Of a stretch of DNA of 64,000 nucleotides, positions 42,732 through 51,854 are shown piece by piece (the stretch's first letter is position 1; every line of letters begins with the position of its first letter). Origin of the DNA: Nioella aestuarii (GTDB taxonomy: Bacteria > Pseudomonadota > Alphaproteobacteria > Rhodobacterales > Rhodobacteraceae); contig NZ_JBPBBA010000020.1 of NCBI RefSeq assembly GCF_050896395.1, positions 1-64,000 on the forward strand, read 5' to 3'. Below the pieces are notes generated by a model. That model was not told the DNA's origin. It worked only from the letters and a program-made list of their open reading frames with translations, and ran no database searches. Position numbers and translations under genes: made by a program.

Positions 42732-43975
42732 ATCAGGAATTCTGACAGAACCTCGTCATCGGTGATGTCGCGATAGGCAAAACCCCGATCCTCCATCCGC
42801 GCGAAAAGCCCGTCGAAATCCGTGGCATCACGGGTTTCGATTCCGATAAGCACAGAGCCGAAATTCCGGGCGGATTTCTTGAGATATTCGAACCGCGCAA
42901 TGTCGTCGCCCGGGCCAAGCAGCCCGAGGAAATCCTTAAGCGCGCCGGGTCGCTGCGGCATTCGCAGGATGAAGTATTTCTTTATGCCCCGGAACCGCAT
43001 CGCGCGTTCCTTGACTTCTGGAAGGCGCTCGAAATCGAAATTGCCGCCAGAGGTGACGCAAACAACCGTCTGCCCGCGCAAAGCTGCGCCCAGGTCTTTC
43101 AATGCGTCGATGGCCAGCGCGCCCGCCGGTTCCAGCACGATCCCTTCGACGTTCAGCATCTCGGAAATCGTCACGCAGATGCGGTTTTCGGGCGCTGCCA
43201 GCACATCGCCCGGATCGGTCGTGGACAGAACCGCAAAAGGCGCTTCCCCGATCCGCGCCACGGCGGCCCCGTCGACGAAATTGTTGACCGAGGGCAGCGT
43301 CACCGGCTCGCCTGCCTTCAACGCCGCCGCAAGGCTGGCGCCGCCAAGCGGTTCCACCAGCTTGACCCGCGTTCCCGCCCGCACCGCTTGAAGATAAGAC
43401 AAAACACCAGACGACAGACCGCCGCCGCCCACGGGCAGAATCAACCGATCGGGCGTGCCACCCAATTGTTCCAGCAATTCCACCGCGACCGAGGCTTGCC
43501 CTTCCATCACATCGGGATCGTCGAAGGGCGACAGGAACACACCACCGGTTTCAGCGCAGAAGTCCTGCGCAGCGGCCAGCGTTTCATCGAAATAGTCGCC
43601 GACCAGCTTGATCTCGACCGAGTCCCCGCCAAAGGCGCGGGTCTTGTCGATCTTTTGGCGGGGCGTGGTGACGGGCATGAAGATTTCGCCCCGCACCCCG
43701 AAATGACGGCAGACGAAGGCCACCCCCTGCGCGTGGTTGCCGGCGCTGGCACAGACAAACAGCGTGCGGTCCGGATCTTCTGCCAGCCGCTTTGTCATGG
43801 CGTTGAAGGCACCCCGGATCTTGTAGCTGCGCACCGGTGACAGATCCTCGCGCTTCAGCCAGATATCGGCGCCGTAGCGGTCCGACAGAAAGGCATTGCG
43901 CAGCAAGGGGGTGGCCGGGAACAGGTCCCGCATCGCGGCGGTGGCCGCGCGGGCCCTGTCGGCAAAATCACTCAT
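42728..43975 (-). CDS. ilvA: Threonine ammonia-lyase (biosynthetic threonine dehydratase)
   Basis: PLP enzyme converting threonine to 2-oxobutanoate, first step of isoleucine synthesis. 415 aa. Fold type II; Lys52 in RSYKIRGAF binds PLP; GGGGLSSG is the phosphate loop. A single C-terminal ACT-like domain (about 335-415, YFILRMPQRPGALKDFLGLL) suggests feedback control; E. coli IlvA has two such domains. 18 bases separate it from the upstream membrane-protein stop. Confidence 0.93.
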   Translation of the reverse strand: MSDFADRARAATAAMRDLFPATPLLRNAFLSDRYGADIWLKREDLSPVRSYKIRGAFNAMTKRLAEDPDRTLFVCASAGNHAQGVAFVCRHFGVRGEIFMPVTTPRQKIDKTRAFGGDSVEIKLVGDYFDETLAAAQDFCAETGGVFLSPFDDPDVMEGQASVAVELLEQLGGTPDRLILPVGGGGLSSGVLSYLQAVRAGTRVKLVEPLGGASLAAALKAGEPVTLPSVNNFVDGAAVARIGEAPFAVLSTTDPGDVLAAPENRICVTISEMLNVEGIVLEPAGALAIDALKDLGAALRGQTVVCVTSGGNFDFERLPEVKERAMRFRGIKKYFILRMPQRPGALKDFLGLLGPGDDIARFEYLKKSARNFGSVLIGIETRDATDFDGLFARMEDRGFAYRDITDDEVLSEFLI

Positions 43976-43993
43976 GGCTTGGGCCTTTTCAGG

Positions 43994-44773
43994 TCAGTTC
44001 AAAGTGCGGCGTTCAACCTGCGTCCCGTAGAGCGTGGTTAGCAAGGACAGGTTCAGCAGCACCTGGATCCAGTAAAGGAACGCCATCGGAATGATCCCAA
44101 GGGCGCTTTGACCGAAGATCACCGCGACCAGCTGGTTCGCAAGTGTCATGGCCAGCGCAATGAAGAACAGCGGCACCAGAAGATGACTGGCGACGGGTTT
44201 GCTGGCCTCCCAGCTTTCGCCGAACGTCATCTTCTCACCAAGTGCGGCGGCAGGCAGGATCAGGCCGACGCGGGTGATCAGCCAGGTCAGACCAAGGGTG
44301 AAGCCTGTCAGCAAAACGAATGCGATGGCTGTGGACTGGAAGATGCTTAACAAAATACCGATCACGATCATGGCTGCGATGCTGACCGCGACAGCGAAAA
44401 GCCCGATCAGGAAGGCGCGTCCCAGATAGGACAAGATGTAGGGTCCGTGCCAGTTCGGCACCACGCCGCGCCCGTATTCTTCCAGCAGCACGAAGCGGTG
44501 CCAGCCGACGGCGGCCCAGCAATAGGTGATGACGCTGACAACAACGCCAGCCAGAACGGTCAGGAAGATCACGCCGGGGTTCACATCGGGCAGTTGCGAC
44601 GGGTCAACCGTGGGATCAGTGAAAGCTGTGTAGGAAAAGCCCCAGCTCATGAACAGCGCCAGCAAGATGGCCGCTGGCAGGAAGGTCGGCACCAGCGTCA
44701 GACGCGCCGCTTGCCCGAGATTTCCAAAAACCTGCGCCACAACATGCCGCAGCATCCGATACCCATAGTCCAT
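43994..44773 (-). CDS. Conserved hypothetical multi-pass membrane protein
   Basis: 259 aa, about six hydrophobic helices (about 30-50, 70-92, 115-140, 148-170, 195-215, 225-245). The first segment, FGNLGQAARLTLVPTFLPAA, and EEYGRGVVPNW between helices 2 and 3 are distinctive. It is similar in shape to Rhodobacteraceae proteins of unknown function with glycerophosphodiester-phosphodiesterase-type membrane domains. It has no catalytic motif. It is directly upstream of ilvA on the same strand. Confidence 0.7.
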   Translation of the reverse strand: MDYGYRMLRHVVAQVFGNLGQAARLTLVPTFLPAAILLALFMSWGFSYTAFTDPTVDPSQLPDVNPGVIFLTVLAGVVVSVITYCWAAVGWHRFVLLEEYGRGVVPNWHGPYILSYLGRAFLIGLFAVAVSIAAMIVIGILLSIFQSTAIAFVLLTGFTLGLTWLITRVGLILPAAALGEKMTFGESWEASKPVASHLLVPLFFIALAMTLANQLVAVIFGQSALGIIPMAFLYWIQVLLNLSLLTTLYGTQVERRTLN

Positions 44774-44855
44774 ACGCTCACACTCCGCTTGTCTTGCTTC
44801 CCCCTTGAAAACCCGGTATCGCCGCCCCGGTCAATCGAATTCCCGGAGATACCCC

Positions 44856-46082
44856 ATGTCTGCGCCAAAGAAAGTCGTTCTCGCCTATTCCGGCGGTCTC
44901 GATACCTCGATCATCCTCAAGTGGTTGCAGACGGAGTATGGCTGCGAAGTGGTGACTTTCACCGCCGATCTGGGCCAGGGCGAAGAACTGGAACCGGCGC
45001 GCGAAAAGGCGATCATGCTGGGGATCAAGCCGGAGAACATTTATATCGAGGATGTGCGCGAGGAGTTTGTGCGTGACTTCGTGAACCCGATGTTCCGCGC
45101 CAATGCGCAGTACGAGGGGCTGTATCTGCTCGGCACCTCCATCGCGCGGCCGCTGATCTCCAAGCGCCTGATCGAGATCGCCGAGGAAACCGGTGCCGAT
45201 GCCGTCGCCCATGGCGCGACCGGCAAGGGCAATGACCAGGTGCGGTTCGAGCTGTCGGCCTATGCGCTGAACCCCGATATCAAGGTGATCGCGCCGTGGC
45301 GGGAATGGGACCTGACCAGCCGCACGAAGCTTCTGGATTTCGCCGAGAAGAACCAGATCCCGATTGCCAGGGACAAGCGCGGCGAAGCGCCCTTCAGCGT
45401 CGATGCGAACCTTCTGCACACCTCGTCTGAGGGCAAGGTTCTGGAAGACCCGGCCGTTGACGCGCCTGACTATGTCTACCAGCGCACCGTGCATCCCGAA
45501 GATGCCCCGAACGAGCCCGAATATGTGGAGATCGGGTTCGAGAACGGCGATGCCGTCTCGATCAATGGCCAGGCGGTCAGCCCCGCCGAGATGCTGACCA
45601 AGCTGAACGAGCTGGGTGGCAAACATGGCTGTGGCCGTCTCGATCTGGTCGAAGGCCGCTTCGTCGGCATGAAGTCGCGCGGCATCTACGAAACCCCTGG
45701 CGGCACCCTGCTGCTGGAAGCACACCGCGCAATCGAGTCCATCACCATGGATCGCGGCACGATGCACCTGAAGGACCAGCTGATGCCGCAATATGCAGAG
45801 CTGATCTATAACGGCTTCTGGTATAGCCCCGAGCGCGAGATGTTGCAGGCGGCTATCGACAAATCGCAGGAGCACGTGACCGGCACCGTGCGGTTGAAGC
45901 TCTACAAGGGCCTCGCGCGTTGCGTGGGCCGCTGGTCGGATCATTCGCTCTATTCCGAAGAGCATGTGACCTTCGAGGACGATGCTGGTGCCTACGATCA
46001 GAAGGACGCGCAGGGCTTCATCAAGCTCAATGCCCTTCGCCTGCGCCTGATCGCGATGCGGAACCGGCGGCTGAACGGCTGA
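44856..46082 (+). CDS. argG: Argininosuccinate synthase
   Basis: ATP-dependent joining of citrulline and aspartate in arginine synthesis. 408 aa from ATG 44856, with CGGAGA upstream; an ATG 51 bases earlier is not family-like. The N-type ATP loop AYSGGLDTS is at residues 10-18; GATGKGNDQVRFE and SPEREML are further family motifs. Closed by a terminator. Confidence 0.97.
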   Translation: MSAPKKVVLAYSGGLDTSIILKWLQTEYGCEVVTFTADLGQGEELEPAREKAIMLGIKPENIYIEDVREEFVRDFVNPMFRANAQYEGLYLLGTSIARPLISKRLIEIAEETGADAVAHGATGKGNDQVRFELSAYALNPDIKVIAPWREWDLTSRTKLLDFAEKNQIPIARDKRGEAPFSVDANLLHTSSEGKVLEDPAVDAPDYVYQRTVHPEDAPNEPEYVEIGFENGDAVSINGQAVSPAEMLTKLNELGGKHGCGRLDLVEGRFVGMKSRGIYETPGGTLLLEAHRAIESITMDRGTMHLKDQLMPQYAELIYNGFWYSPEREMLQAAIDKSQEHVTGTVRLKLYKGLARCVGRWSDHSLYSEEHVTFEDDAGAYDQKDAQGFIKLNALRLRLIAMRNRRLNG

Positions 46083-46117
46083 ACCTCCAGCCACGTCAGC
46101 ATTGCCAGATTGTGAAG

Positions 46118-46145
46118 ACCCGCCCATCCCTTTGGGCGGGTTTTT
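46118..46145 (+). terminator. Rho-independent terminator after argG
   Basis: ACCCGCCCA / TGGGCGGGT stem (46118-46126 / 46133-46141) with loop TCCCTT and a T-run to 46145. Confidence 0.9.
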
Positions 46146-46160
46146 CAATTGGGGACTGAC

Positions 46161-46448
46161 ATGGCACTGGAAGAGATCGCGGACCGCATCAACGCAGGTT
46201 TGGCGGACAAGCCTTTCGAGGGATCGCTCAAGTTCGATTGCGGCGATGATGGCGTGATCGTGCTGGCCGATGGCGGGGCCACGACCGAGGATCGGGACGC
46301 GAACTGCACCCTGTCGCTCAGCCAGGAAAATCTGGTGAAACTGCTGTCGGGTAAGCTCAACCCGATGACGGGACTGATGATGGGCAAGCTCAAGGTCAGT
46401 GGCAACCCTGCGGTGGCGATGAAGCTGAGCCAGTTGTTGAAGGGGTGA
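46161..46448 (+). CDS. SCP2 sterol-binding-domain protein
   Basis: 95-aa stand-alone SCP2 domain: MALEEIADRINAGLADKPFE, a beta sheet (SLKFDCGDDGVIVLADGG) and LSGKLNPMTGLMMGKLKVSG, the conserved lipid-tunnel segment. It binds hydrophobic ligands in the known family; the bacterial role is uncertain. ATG 46161 has GGGGAC upstream. It is ended by the hairpin at 46474-46496. Confidence 0.9.
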   Translation: MALEEIADRINAGLADKPFEGSLKFDCGDDGVIVLADGGATTEDRDANCTLSLSQENLVKLLSGKLNPMTGLMMGKLKVSGNPAVAMKLSQLLKG

Positions 46449-46473
46449 ACTACGGCTTTGACCGGGCGCGGGG

Positions 46474-46516
46474 AAGTGGTTTCGAAACCGCTTTTTACGG
46501 CCCTTCCAAGGGCCGT
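46474..46516 (+). terminator. Two adjacent hairpins after the SCP2 gene
   Basis: First: AAGTGGTTT-CG-AAACCGCTT (one G-T pair) with TTTTT at 46492-46496. Second: perfect ACGGCCCTT / AAGGGCCGT at 46497-46516 with only a 2-nt centre. The pair separates the SCP2 gene from the convergent sulfotransferase-like gene. Confidence 0.7.
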
Positions 46517-46520
46517 CTTC

Positions 46521-47237
46521 CTACCCGATCCTGACCGCGGAAAGCTCCTCGTAAAACGGCATCGCTTCGTCCATCAGGGCGGCGGCGTCGCCGTCCAGCT
46601 TTGGCAACGGACCTTCTGCGCCTGCAAAACCGGTGCTGTTCCACACTGCGCCATACCAATGCTGGGCCCAGGCACCGTCATCCTTGTGGCCGCCCTCGGG
46701 CCAGCTCAGCATTTCGGGGTCAAAGTCTAACCCTATGGCATCACAGAGCTTTTCCAGCATCGCGCGGGGGTTGTCGCGGATATCGTGGCTGTCGATCACA
46801 ATCGGGTTTCCGTCGAATGCCAGCACCTCTCGATACAGTTCAGCCTGCTGGCGGAATCCGATATCGTCCAGACTTGGGTTTTCTCGCTTGGCGGCGTAGC
46901 TGGCGATCACCCGCGCCGGGTGGCGGATCAAGAAGACATTGACCACCCCTCGCATCCACAGACGCGGGACGCCAGAGATCATGTGTTGGGTCATATGCTT
47001 CTGATACCAATGGGTTTTCCCATCCGGGTTGGGACCAGACAGGGCATCGGCAACGATCTGGGGGTCATGCGGCTGGGCGGCGAGGATCTGCGGCTTCATA
47101 GGATGATCCAGCCCCGTTTTCGCCAGGTAAGAGGCATAGAACGGTTCATCCACCACGGCGCAATCGGCGCGGTTTCCAAAGGCATACATCATCGCCGTCG
47201 ACAGGTTGCGCGGCCCGGACCACATCGCGATTTTCAT
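46521..47237 (-). CDS. Sulfotransferase-like P-loop protein
   Basis: 238 aa. An N-terminal 5'-phosphosulfate-type loop WSGPRNLSTAMMYAF (residues 5-19) and a 3'-phosphate motif VFLIRHPARVIASY (about 100) indicate the PAPS-dependent sulfotransferase fold. Acceptor and donor are unproven; related proteins have been named HAD or branched-chain-aminotransferase-like by mistake. Its ATG is 11 bases downstream (minus strand) of an 11-bp repeat array. Confidence 0.8.
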   Translation of the reverse strand: MKIAMWSGPRNLSTAMMYAFGNRADCAVVDEPFYASYLAKTGLDHPMKPQILAAQPHDPQIVADALSGPNPDGKTHWYQKHMTQHMISGVPRLWMRGVVNVFLIRHPARVIASYAAKRENPSLDDIGFRQQAELYREVLAFDGNPIVIDSHDIRDNPRAMLEKLCDAIGLDFDPEMLSWPEGGHKDDGAWAQHWYGAVWNSTGFAGAEGPLPKLDGDAAALMDEAMPFYEELSAVRIG

Positions 47238-47248
47238 GGATCACCCCT

Positions 47249-47292
47249 CGTACACCGGGCGTACACCCCCCGTGCTCCCCCCGTACAGACGG
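47249..47292. repeat. Four tandem 11-bp iteron-like units
   Basis: CGTACACCGGG, CGTACACCCCC, CGTGCTCCCCC and CGTACAGACGG lie head to tail, one helical turn each, immediately upstream of the sulfotransferase-like gene. A diverged array with the same order is at 30613-30656. Confidence 0.6.
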
Positions 47293-47419
47293 AAGAGCGA
47301 TTTCGCAAGCGGGCCGGCGGCGGTGTAACAGAGGCTCAAGCCAGCGTGAGCTCACGCGCTCTTGCGTTGTATTTCATCGGCTCTGACGGGATGCATGGAT
47401 CAGATAGGAGACCCACGCC

Positions 47420-48094
47420 ATGCCCCGCATCCGCATTGCAGAACACCTGAAGATCCCCGCCCTTGCCCTTTTTATTGGCCTTGGCCTTTTGGCAAGCCAC
47501 AGCCGTGCACATGCGGAAGAGATACGTACTGCCGTCCTCGCGGGTGGCTGTTTCTGGTGCGTTGAGGCTGATCTGGAAAGCGTCGATGGCGTGATTGAGG
47601 CGGTGTCTGGCTTTGCCGGCGGCACGTTGGACAACCCCAGCTATCGAGAGGTGACGCGTGGCGACACCGGGCATTACGAGGTGGTGGAAATCACTTATGA
47701 TGCCGAGCGGTTGCCTTATCAGGAGCTTATCCACCTGTTTCTGCGATCTATCGACGTGACCGATGATGGCGGGCAGTTCTGCGACCGGGGACATAGCTAT
47801 CGCACCGCGATCTTCGCGGGCAGCGATGAGGAACGTGCGATTGCCGAGGCCGAGATTGCAGGGGCCGAGGCGCAGCTTGGACAGGCGGTCGTTACCCCGG
47901 TTCTGGACGCCGCGCCGTTCTGGCCGGCCGAAGACTATCACCAGAATTACTACCGAAGCGAAGATCTGATCCTGACCCGCTTTGGTCCGCGCCGGAAATC
48001 GGTGGCCTATGGGCTGTATCGCGAAGCCTGCGGGCGCGATGCACGCGTCTCGGCGCTATGGGGAGATGACGCGCCTTTTGCGGGCGATCACTAA
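47420..48094 (+). CDS. msrA: Peptide-methionine (S)-S-oxide reductase, exported form
   Basis: Repairs oxidised methionine in proteins. 224 aa with a basic N-terminus and hydrophobic stretch (IPALALFIGLGLLASHSRAHA, about 12-32), so probably periplasmic. Catalytic Cys44 in GGCFWC, GGQFCDRGHSYRTAIF, and a distal Cys in YREACGRD that can resolve the disulfide. AGGAGA precedes ATG 47420. Most MsrA proteins are cytosolic; export needs a periplasmic thiol donor. Confidence 0.92.
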   Translation: MPRIRIAEHLKIPALALFIGLGLLASHSRAHAEEIRTAVLAGGCFWCVEADLESVDGVIEAVSGFAGGTLDNPSYREVTRGDTGHYEVVEITYDAERLPYQELIHLFLRSIDVTDDGGQFCDRGHSYRTAIFAGSDEERAIAEAEIAGAEAQLGQAVVTPVLDAAPFWPAEDYHQNYYRSEDLILTRFGPRRKSVAYGLYREACGRDARVSALWGDDAPFAGDH

Positions 48095-48185
48095 GCCTGA
48101 GCCAAGACCAGAGACGGTTCGCAATTTGACCCGCTGGGCGGCGGTGGCTGCCCAGATGCATTCACGGCCGTGTGGCGCAAAGACG

Positions 48186-49871
48186 TTAGCGCGCCACGGC
48201 CTTGACGCTGTTCTGCCAGTCGGGGTGCATCCACGGTTCCAGGTTAGAGCGGGGCAACATGCCTTTGCCGAGGATATGATCCGACGCCTTTTCACCCGTC
48301 ATGATCGATGGACCATTGAGGTTGCCATTGGTGATGCGAGGAAAGATCGAGCTGTCGGCGACGCGCAGGCCCTCGACGCCGATGACACGGCACTCTGGAT
48401 CAACGACTGACATAGGATCGTCCGCTGCGCCCATCTTGCAGGTGCCGCAGGGGTGGTAGGCGCTTTCAGCTTCGTCGCGGATGAACTCGTCAAGCTCCTC
48501 ATCGGTTTGCACGTGGCTACCCGGCTGAATCTCCTTACCGCGATACTCATCGAAGGCGGGCTGGGCAAAGATCTCTCGCGTCAGGCGGATGCAACGGCGG
48601 AAATCGGACCAGTCTTCAGGGTCGGACATGTAGTTGAAGAAGATATTCGGGGCGACGTTCGGGTCGTTCGATGCCAGCGTGATCGCGCCGCGCGATTTTG
48701 ACCGCATCGGGCCGACATGGGCCTGGAAGCCGTGGCCCTCGGACGGCGCTGTCCCATCGTAGCGCACCGCCATGGGAAGGAAGTGATACTGGATATCGGG
48801 ATAGTCCACGCCCGGGCGCGAGCGTAGGAAGGCCGCGCTTTCGAACTGGTTGGAGGCCCCGAGACCTGTATGTGTGGCCAGCCACTGGGTGCCGATGATA
48901 CCCTTGCTGATCAGGTTCCAGTATTTGTAGAGCGTGATGGGCTGGGTGCAGGCCTGCTGGATGTAAAGCTCCAGGTGATCTTGCAGGTTTTGGCCCACTC
49001 CGGGGCGATCGGCGATCACCTCGATCCCGTGGTCTGCCAGATGCGCGGCGGGGCCGATGCCCGACAGCATCAGGATTTTGGGTGAGTTGATGGCCGAGGC
49101 CGCGACGATGACCTCTCGGTTGGCCTTTACCACCTCAATATTTCCGTTCCGGTCGATCTCGACGCCGGTGGCGCGGCCCTCTTCGATGATCACCCGGCGC
49201 ACATAGCAACGCATCAGGTTGCAGTTGGGCCGTTTGAGCGCCGGTTTCAGATAGGCATTGGCCGCCGACCAGCGCTGGCCCTGCCAGACGGTCTGTTCCA
49301 TCGGGCCGAAGCCTTCCTGCTTCTCGCCGTTATAGTCGTCGGTCAGTTCAAAACCCGCCTGCCGCCCGGCCTCGACAAAGGCCTGAAACAGCGGGTTGGT
49401 GCGGGGGCCGCGTGTGACGTGAAGGGGGCCGTTGTTCCCACGCCAGGTTGGATCGCCACCATGGCCGCCATCGTGCCAGTTCTCCATCCGCATGAAATAG
49501 GGCAGCACGTCGGCATAGGACCAGCCTGCCGCGCCGCTGTCGTTCCAGTGGTCATAGTCGCGCGCATGGCCGCGCACATAGACCATGCCGTTGATCGATG
49601 AGGAGCCGCCGATGACCTTGCCACGCGGACAGACGAGGCTGCGGTTGTTCAGATGTGGTTCTGGTTGCGTTTTGAAGCCCCAGTCATACATCGCCATGTT
49701 CATCGGGTAGGACAGGGCAGCGGGCATCTGGATGAACGGGCCCTTGTCGGAGCCGCCATATTCCAGCACCAGGACGCTGTGCTTTCCATCCTCTGACAAG
49801 CGATAGGCCATTGCCGACCCGGCGGACCCGGATCCGATAATGACGAAATCGGCTTGTCTGACGGTTGGCAT
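48186..49871 (-). CDS. betA: Choline dehydrogenase (GMC flavoprotein)
   Basis: Oxidises choline to betaine aldehyde. 561 aa: FAD fingerprint GSGSAGSAMAYRL (13-25), GMC signatures CPRGKVIGGSSSINGMVYVR and AASAINSPKILMLSG, and a C-terminal catalytic His in SAYHPCGTCKMG. No betI, betB or transporter is next to it, so it is detached from the usual bet operon; other GMC alcohol oxidation is possible. It lies 143 bases downstream of the NhaA-fusion gene. Confidence 0.88.
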   Translation of the reverse strand: MPTVRQADFVIIGSGSAGSAMAYRLSEDGKHSVLVLEYGGSDKGPFIQMPAALSYPMNMAMYDWGFKTQPEPHLNNRSLVCPRGKVIGGSSSINGMVYVRGHARDYDHWNDSGAAGWSYADVLPYFMRMENWHDGGHGGDPTWRGNNGPLHVTRGPRTNPLFQAFVEAGRQAGFELTDDYNGEKQEGFGPMEQTVWQGQRWSAANAYLKPALKRPNCNLMRCYVRRVIIEEGRATGVEIDRNGNIEVVKANREVIVAASAINSPKILMLSGIGPAAHLADHGIEVIADRPGVGQNLQDHLELYIQQACTQPITLYKYWNLISKGIIGTQWLATHTGLGASNQFESAAFLRSRPGVDYPDIQYHFLPMAVRYDGTAPSEGHGFQAHVGPMRSKSRGAITLASNDPNVAPNIFFNYMSDPEDWSDFRRCIRLTREIFAQPAFDEYRGKEIQPGSHVQTDEELDEFIRDEAESAYHPCGTCKMGAADDPMSVVDPECRVIGVEGLRVADSSIFPRITNGNLNGPSIMTGEKASDHILGKGMLPRSNLEPWMHPDWQNSVKAVAR

Positions 49872-50014
49872 GGTGCGGCCCCCTTGGCTTTTGGCACTGA
49901 ACTGAGTGAAGACGGGAAATGACGCCCCTTGCGCATGAAAATGCCCCCAAAGCGGGAATTTTCCGGGAAAGAATGCGACTGGTTTTCCTTATTTCGCGAC
50001 GATGGCCCTTGGAC

Positions 50015-51826
50015 TTAGCCAGGATTGTCGGTGTGCCGGGCCGCAAGGATCAGGATCAGCGAGCCGACAAGGGCCGATGTTAGCGAAGCCAGAAGGATGG
50101 CCAGCTTGACCGATGCCAGCTGCTCGCCCGTGAAAGCCGCGCTGCCAATGAAAATCGACATGGTGAAGCCGACGCCCGCAAGGCTGCCCGCACCCAGAAG
50201 CTGCATCCAGCTAATCTCGGATGACATCTGCGCAAAGCCAAGACGGACGGCGAGGAAGACCAGCACAAAGATGCCCAGCGGTTTGCCGAGAACCAGCCCG
50301 GCCATAACGCCCAACGCCTCCGGCTCCCACAGGGAAAACTGCGCGCCGACGATCAGGATGCCAGTGTTGAAGAACGCAAAGAGCGGCAGGATCAGAAAGT
50401 TCGACCAATGCTCCAGCGCGTTTTGCAGGTGGAAGCCGGGTTCGCGCAGCCGGTCCACGGCGTGCTGAAGCCGGGATAGGGTGCCATGGCCGACGGGGGT
50501 GTCAGGGTCGCGCAGTTCCGCGTCAAAAATCGCGGCGGTTTGGGCGGCGACGCCCCTGATATTGGCAGACCGGCGCGACGGGATGGCAGCGGCGGTCAGC
50601 ACCCCCGCAAGGGTCGCGTGCAGGCCGCTTTCGTGAACGTAGAACCACAGGGCCGCGCCGAGGATCAGGTACGGCGTGCGGGAATAGATTCGGCCCCGAT
50701 TGAGCCCTATCATTACCGCGAAAATCACCACGGCGATGGCGAATTCCCGCATGTGGAAGCCGTTGCCGTAGAACACCGCTATGACAAGGATCGCGCCGAG
50801 GTCATCTGCGATGGCAAGGGCCGATACAAAGACTTTGAGCGAGGTGGGCACGCGGTCTCCCAAGAGGGCGAGGATGCCAAGGGTGAAGGCAATATCGGTC
50901 GCCATCGGCACGCCCCAGCCATGGGCAGTGGGCTGCCCCCAGTTGATTGCCGCATAGATCATGGCGGGCGCGACCATGCCGCCAATGGCCCCGATAATCG
51001 GCAACGCGGCGCGGGCGGGATCGGAGAGTTCGCCGTTCACGATCTCTCGTTTGATCTCGATCCCCACCAGCAGGAAAAACAGCGCCATCAGCGCGTCATT
51101 CACCCACATCTCCAACGGAAGGGAAAAGATGGTCTCACCAAAGGACAGGGCAATCGGCAATTCGCGCAGATGTTCATACGCGTCGTGCAGGCCCAGATTG
51201 ACGGTGATCAGCGCCAACAACGTGGCGAGGATCAGCACCAAACCGGCAGAGGCGGCCCAGTGAAAGAACTCCAGGCTGGCAATGCGGATCTGCACGCCAA
51301 TTGGCTTTTGCACCTCTTCCGTCAAAGAGGTTTCGTCCCAGGCCCCGTCATAAAGCCTGCCGTCGATGAACAGAGCGGGCGTGTCGCGGACACCAGCGCG
51401 ATGAGCGACGATACGATCTTCGGCCAATCTTGCATCGGTCGCCTCGGACCACATGTCGGCTTTCAGGCGGTCCAGATCGAGGCCCAGCACCTCGCCAATT
51501 GAGAGAATCAGCGCCTCGGTATAGCGGGGCGGACGAGAAAAGAGGGCGCGGTGCATATCCTCATACGCACCCTGATGGGCGGCGGCGATGGCCCCGCGCG
51601 CGGCGATCTCGGACCCGGTATGCTCGGCCCCGCCGGGCAGGAACCGCACCGCCATCGACACGTTCTGCGGGCCGAAGCGACCGGCAGAGCGTTGCATTAC
51701 ATCGCGGATGCGGCGTGTGTGCTTGCAGGAAAAATCCAGATACCAGACCAGCCGCGCCCTGCCGCCGCCCTCTGTTAAAAGAATATCACGGGACGGGTGT
51801 AGGTCGGGTGTCAGGGATTCGGTCAT
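50015..51826 (-). CDS. nhaA: Fusion of DsbA/thioredoxin-fold domain with Na+/H+ antiporter NhaA
   Basis: 603 aa. Residues about 1-180 resemble a DsbA-like fold: an active-site-like Cys34 in DFSCKHTRRI and a cis-Pro in RDTPALFIDGRLYDG. The second active-site cysteine is replaced by Thr37, so it is not a normal oxidoreductase. Residues about 185-600 are NhaA with MATDIAFTLGIL and ALAIADDLGAI, holding the Asp residues needed for transport, and about twelve helices. Domain order differs from actinobacterial NhaA-thioredoxin proteins, where the fusion is at the other end. Divergent from a MarR regulator. Confidence 0.9.
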   Translation of the reverse strand: MTESLTPDLHPSRDILLTEGGGRARLVWYLDFSCKHTRRIRDVMQRSAGRFGPQNVSMAVRFLPGGAEHTGSEIAARGAIAAAHQGAYEDMHRALFSRPPRYTEALILSIGEVLGLDLDRLKADMWSEATDARLAEDRIVAHRAGVRDTPALFIDGRLYDGAWDETSLTEEVQKPIGVQIRIASLEFFHWAASAGLVLILATLLALITVNLGLHDAYEHLRELPIALSFGETIFSLPLEMWVNDALMALFFLLVGIEIKREIVNGELSDPARAALPIIGAIGGMVAPAMIYAAINWGQPTAHGWGVPMATDIAFTLGILALLGDRVPTSLKVFVSALAIADDLGAILVIAVFYGNGFHMREFAIAVVIFAVMIGLNRGRIYSRTPYLILGAALWFYVHESGLHATLAGVLTAAAIPSRRSANIRGVAAQTAAIFDAELRDPDTPVGHGTLSRLQHAVDRLREPGFHLQNALEHWSNFLILPLFAFFNTGILIVGAQFSLWEPEALGVMAGLVLGKPLGIFVLVFLAVRLGFAQMSSEISWMQLLGAGSLAGVGFTMSIFIGSAAFTGEQLASVKLAILLASLTSALVGSLILILAARHTDNPG

Positions 51827-51854
51827 CGGGTGGCCCGGCTCGAAATTTCTAATC

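Noticed and set aside
44778..46148. Long open frame antisense to argG (456 codons)
   Set aside because: Shadow of ArgG codon usage; ArgG is complete and certain.
48167..48202. GGCCGTG...CACGGCC inverted repeat at the end of betA
   Set aside because: It overlaps betA coding sequence and lacks a T-run, so a terminator call is not supported.
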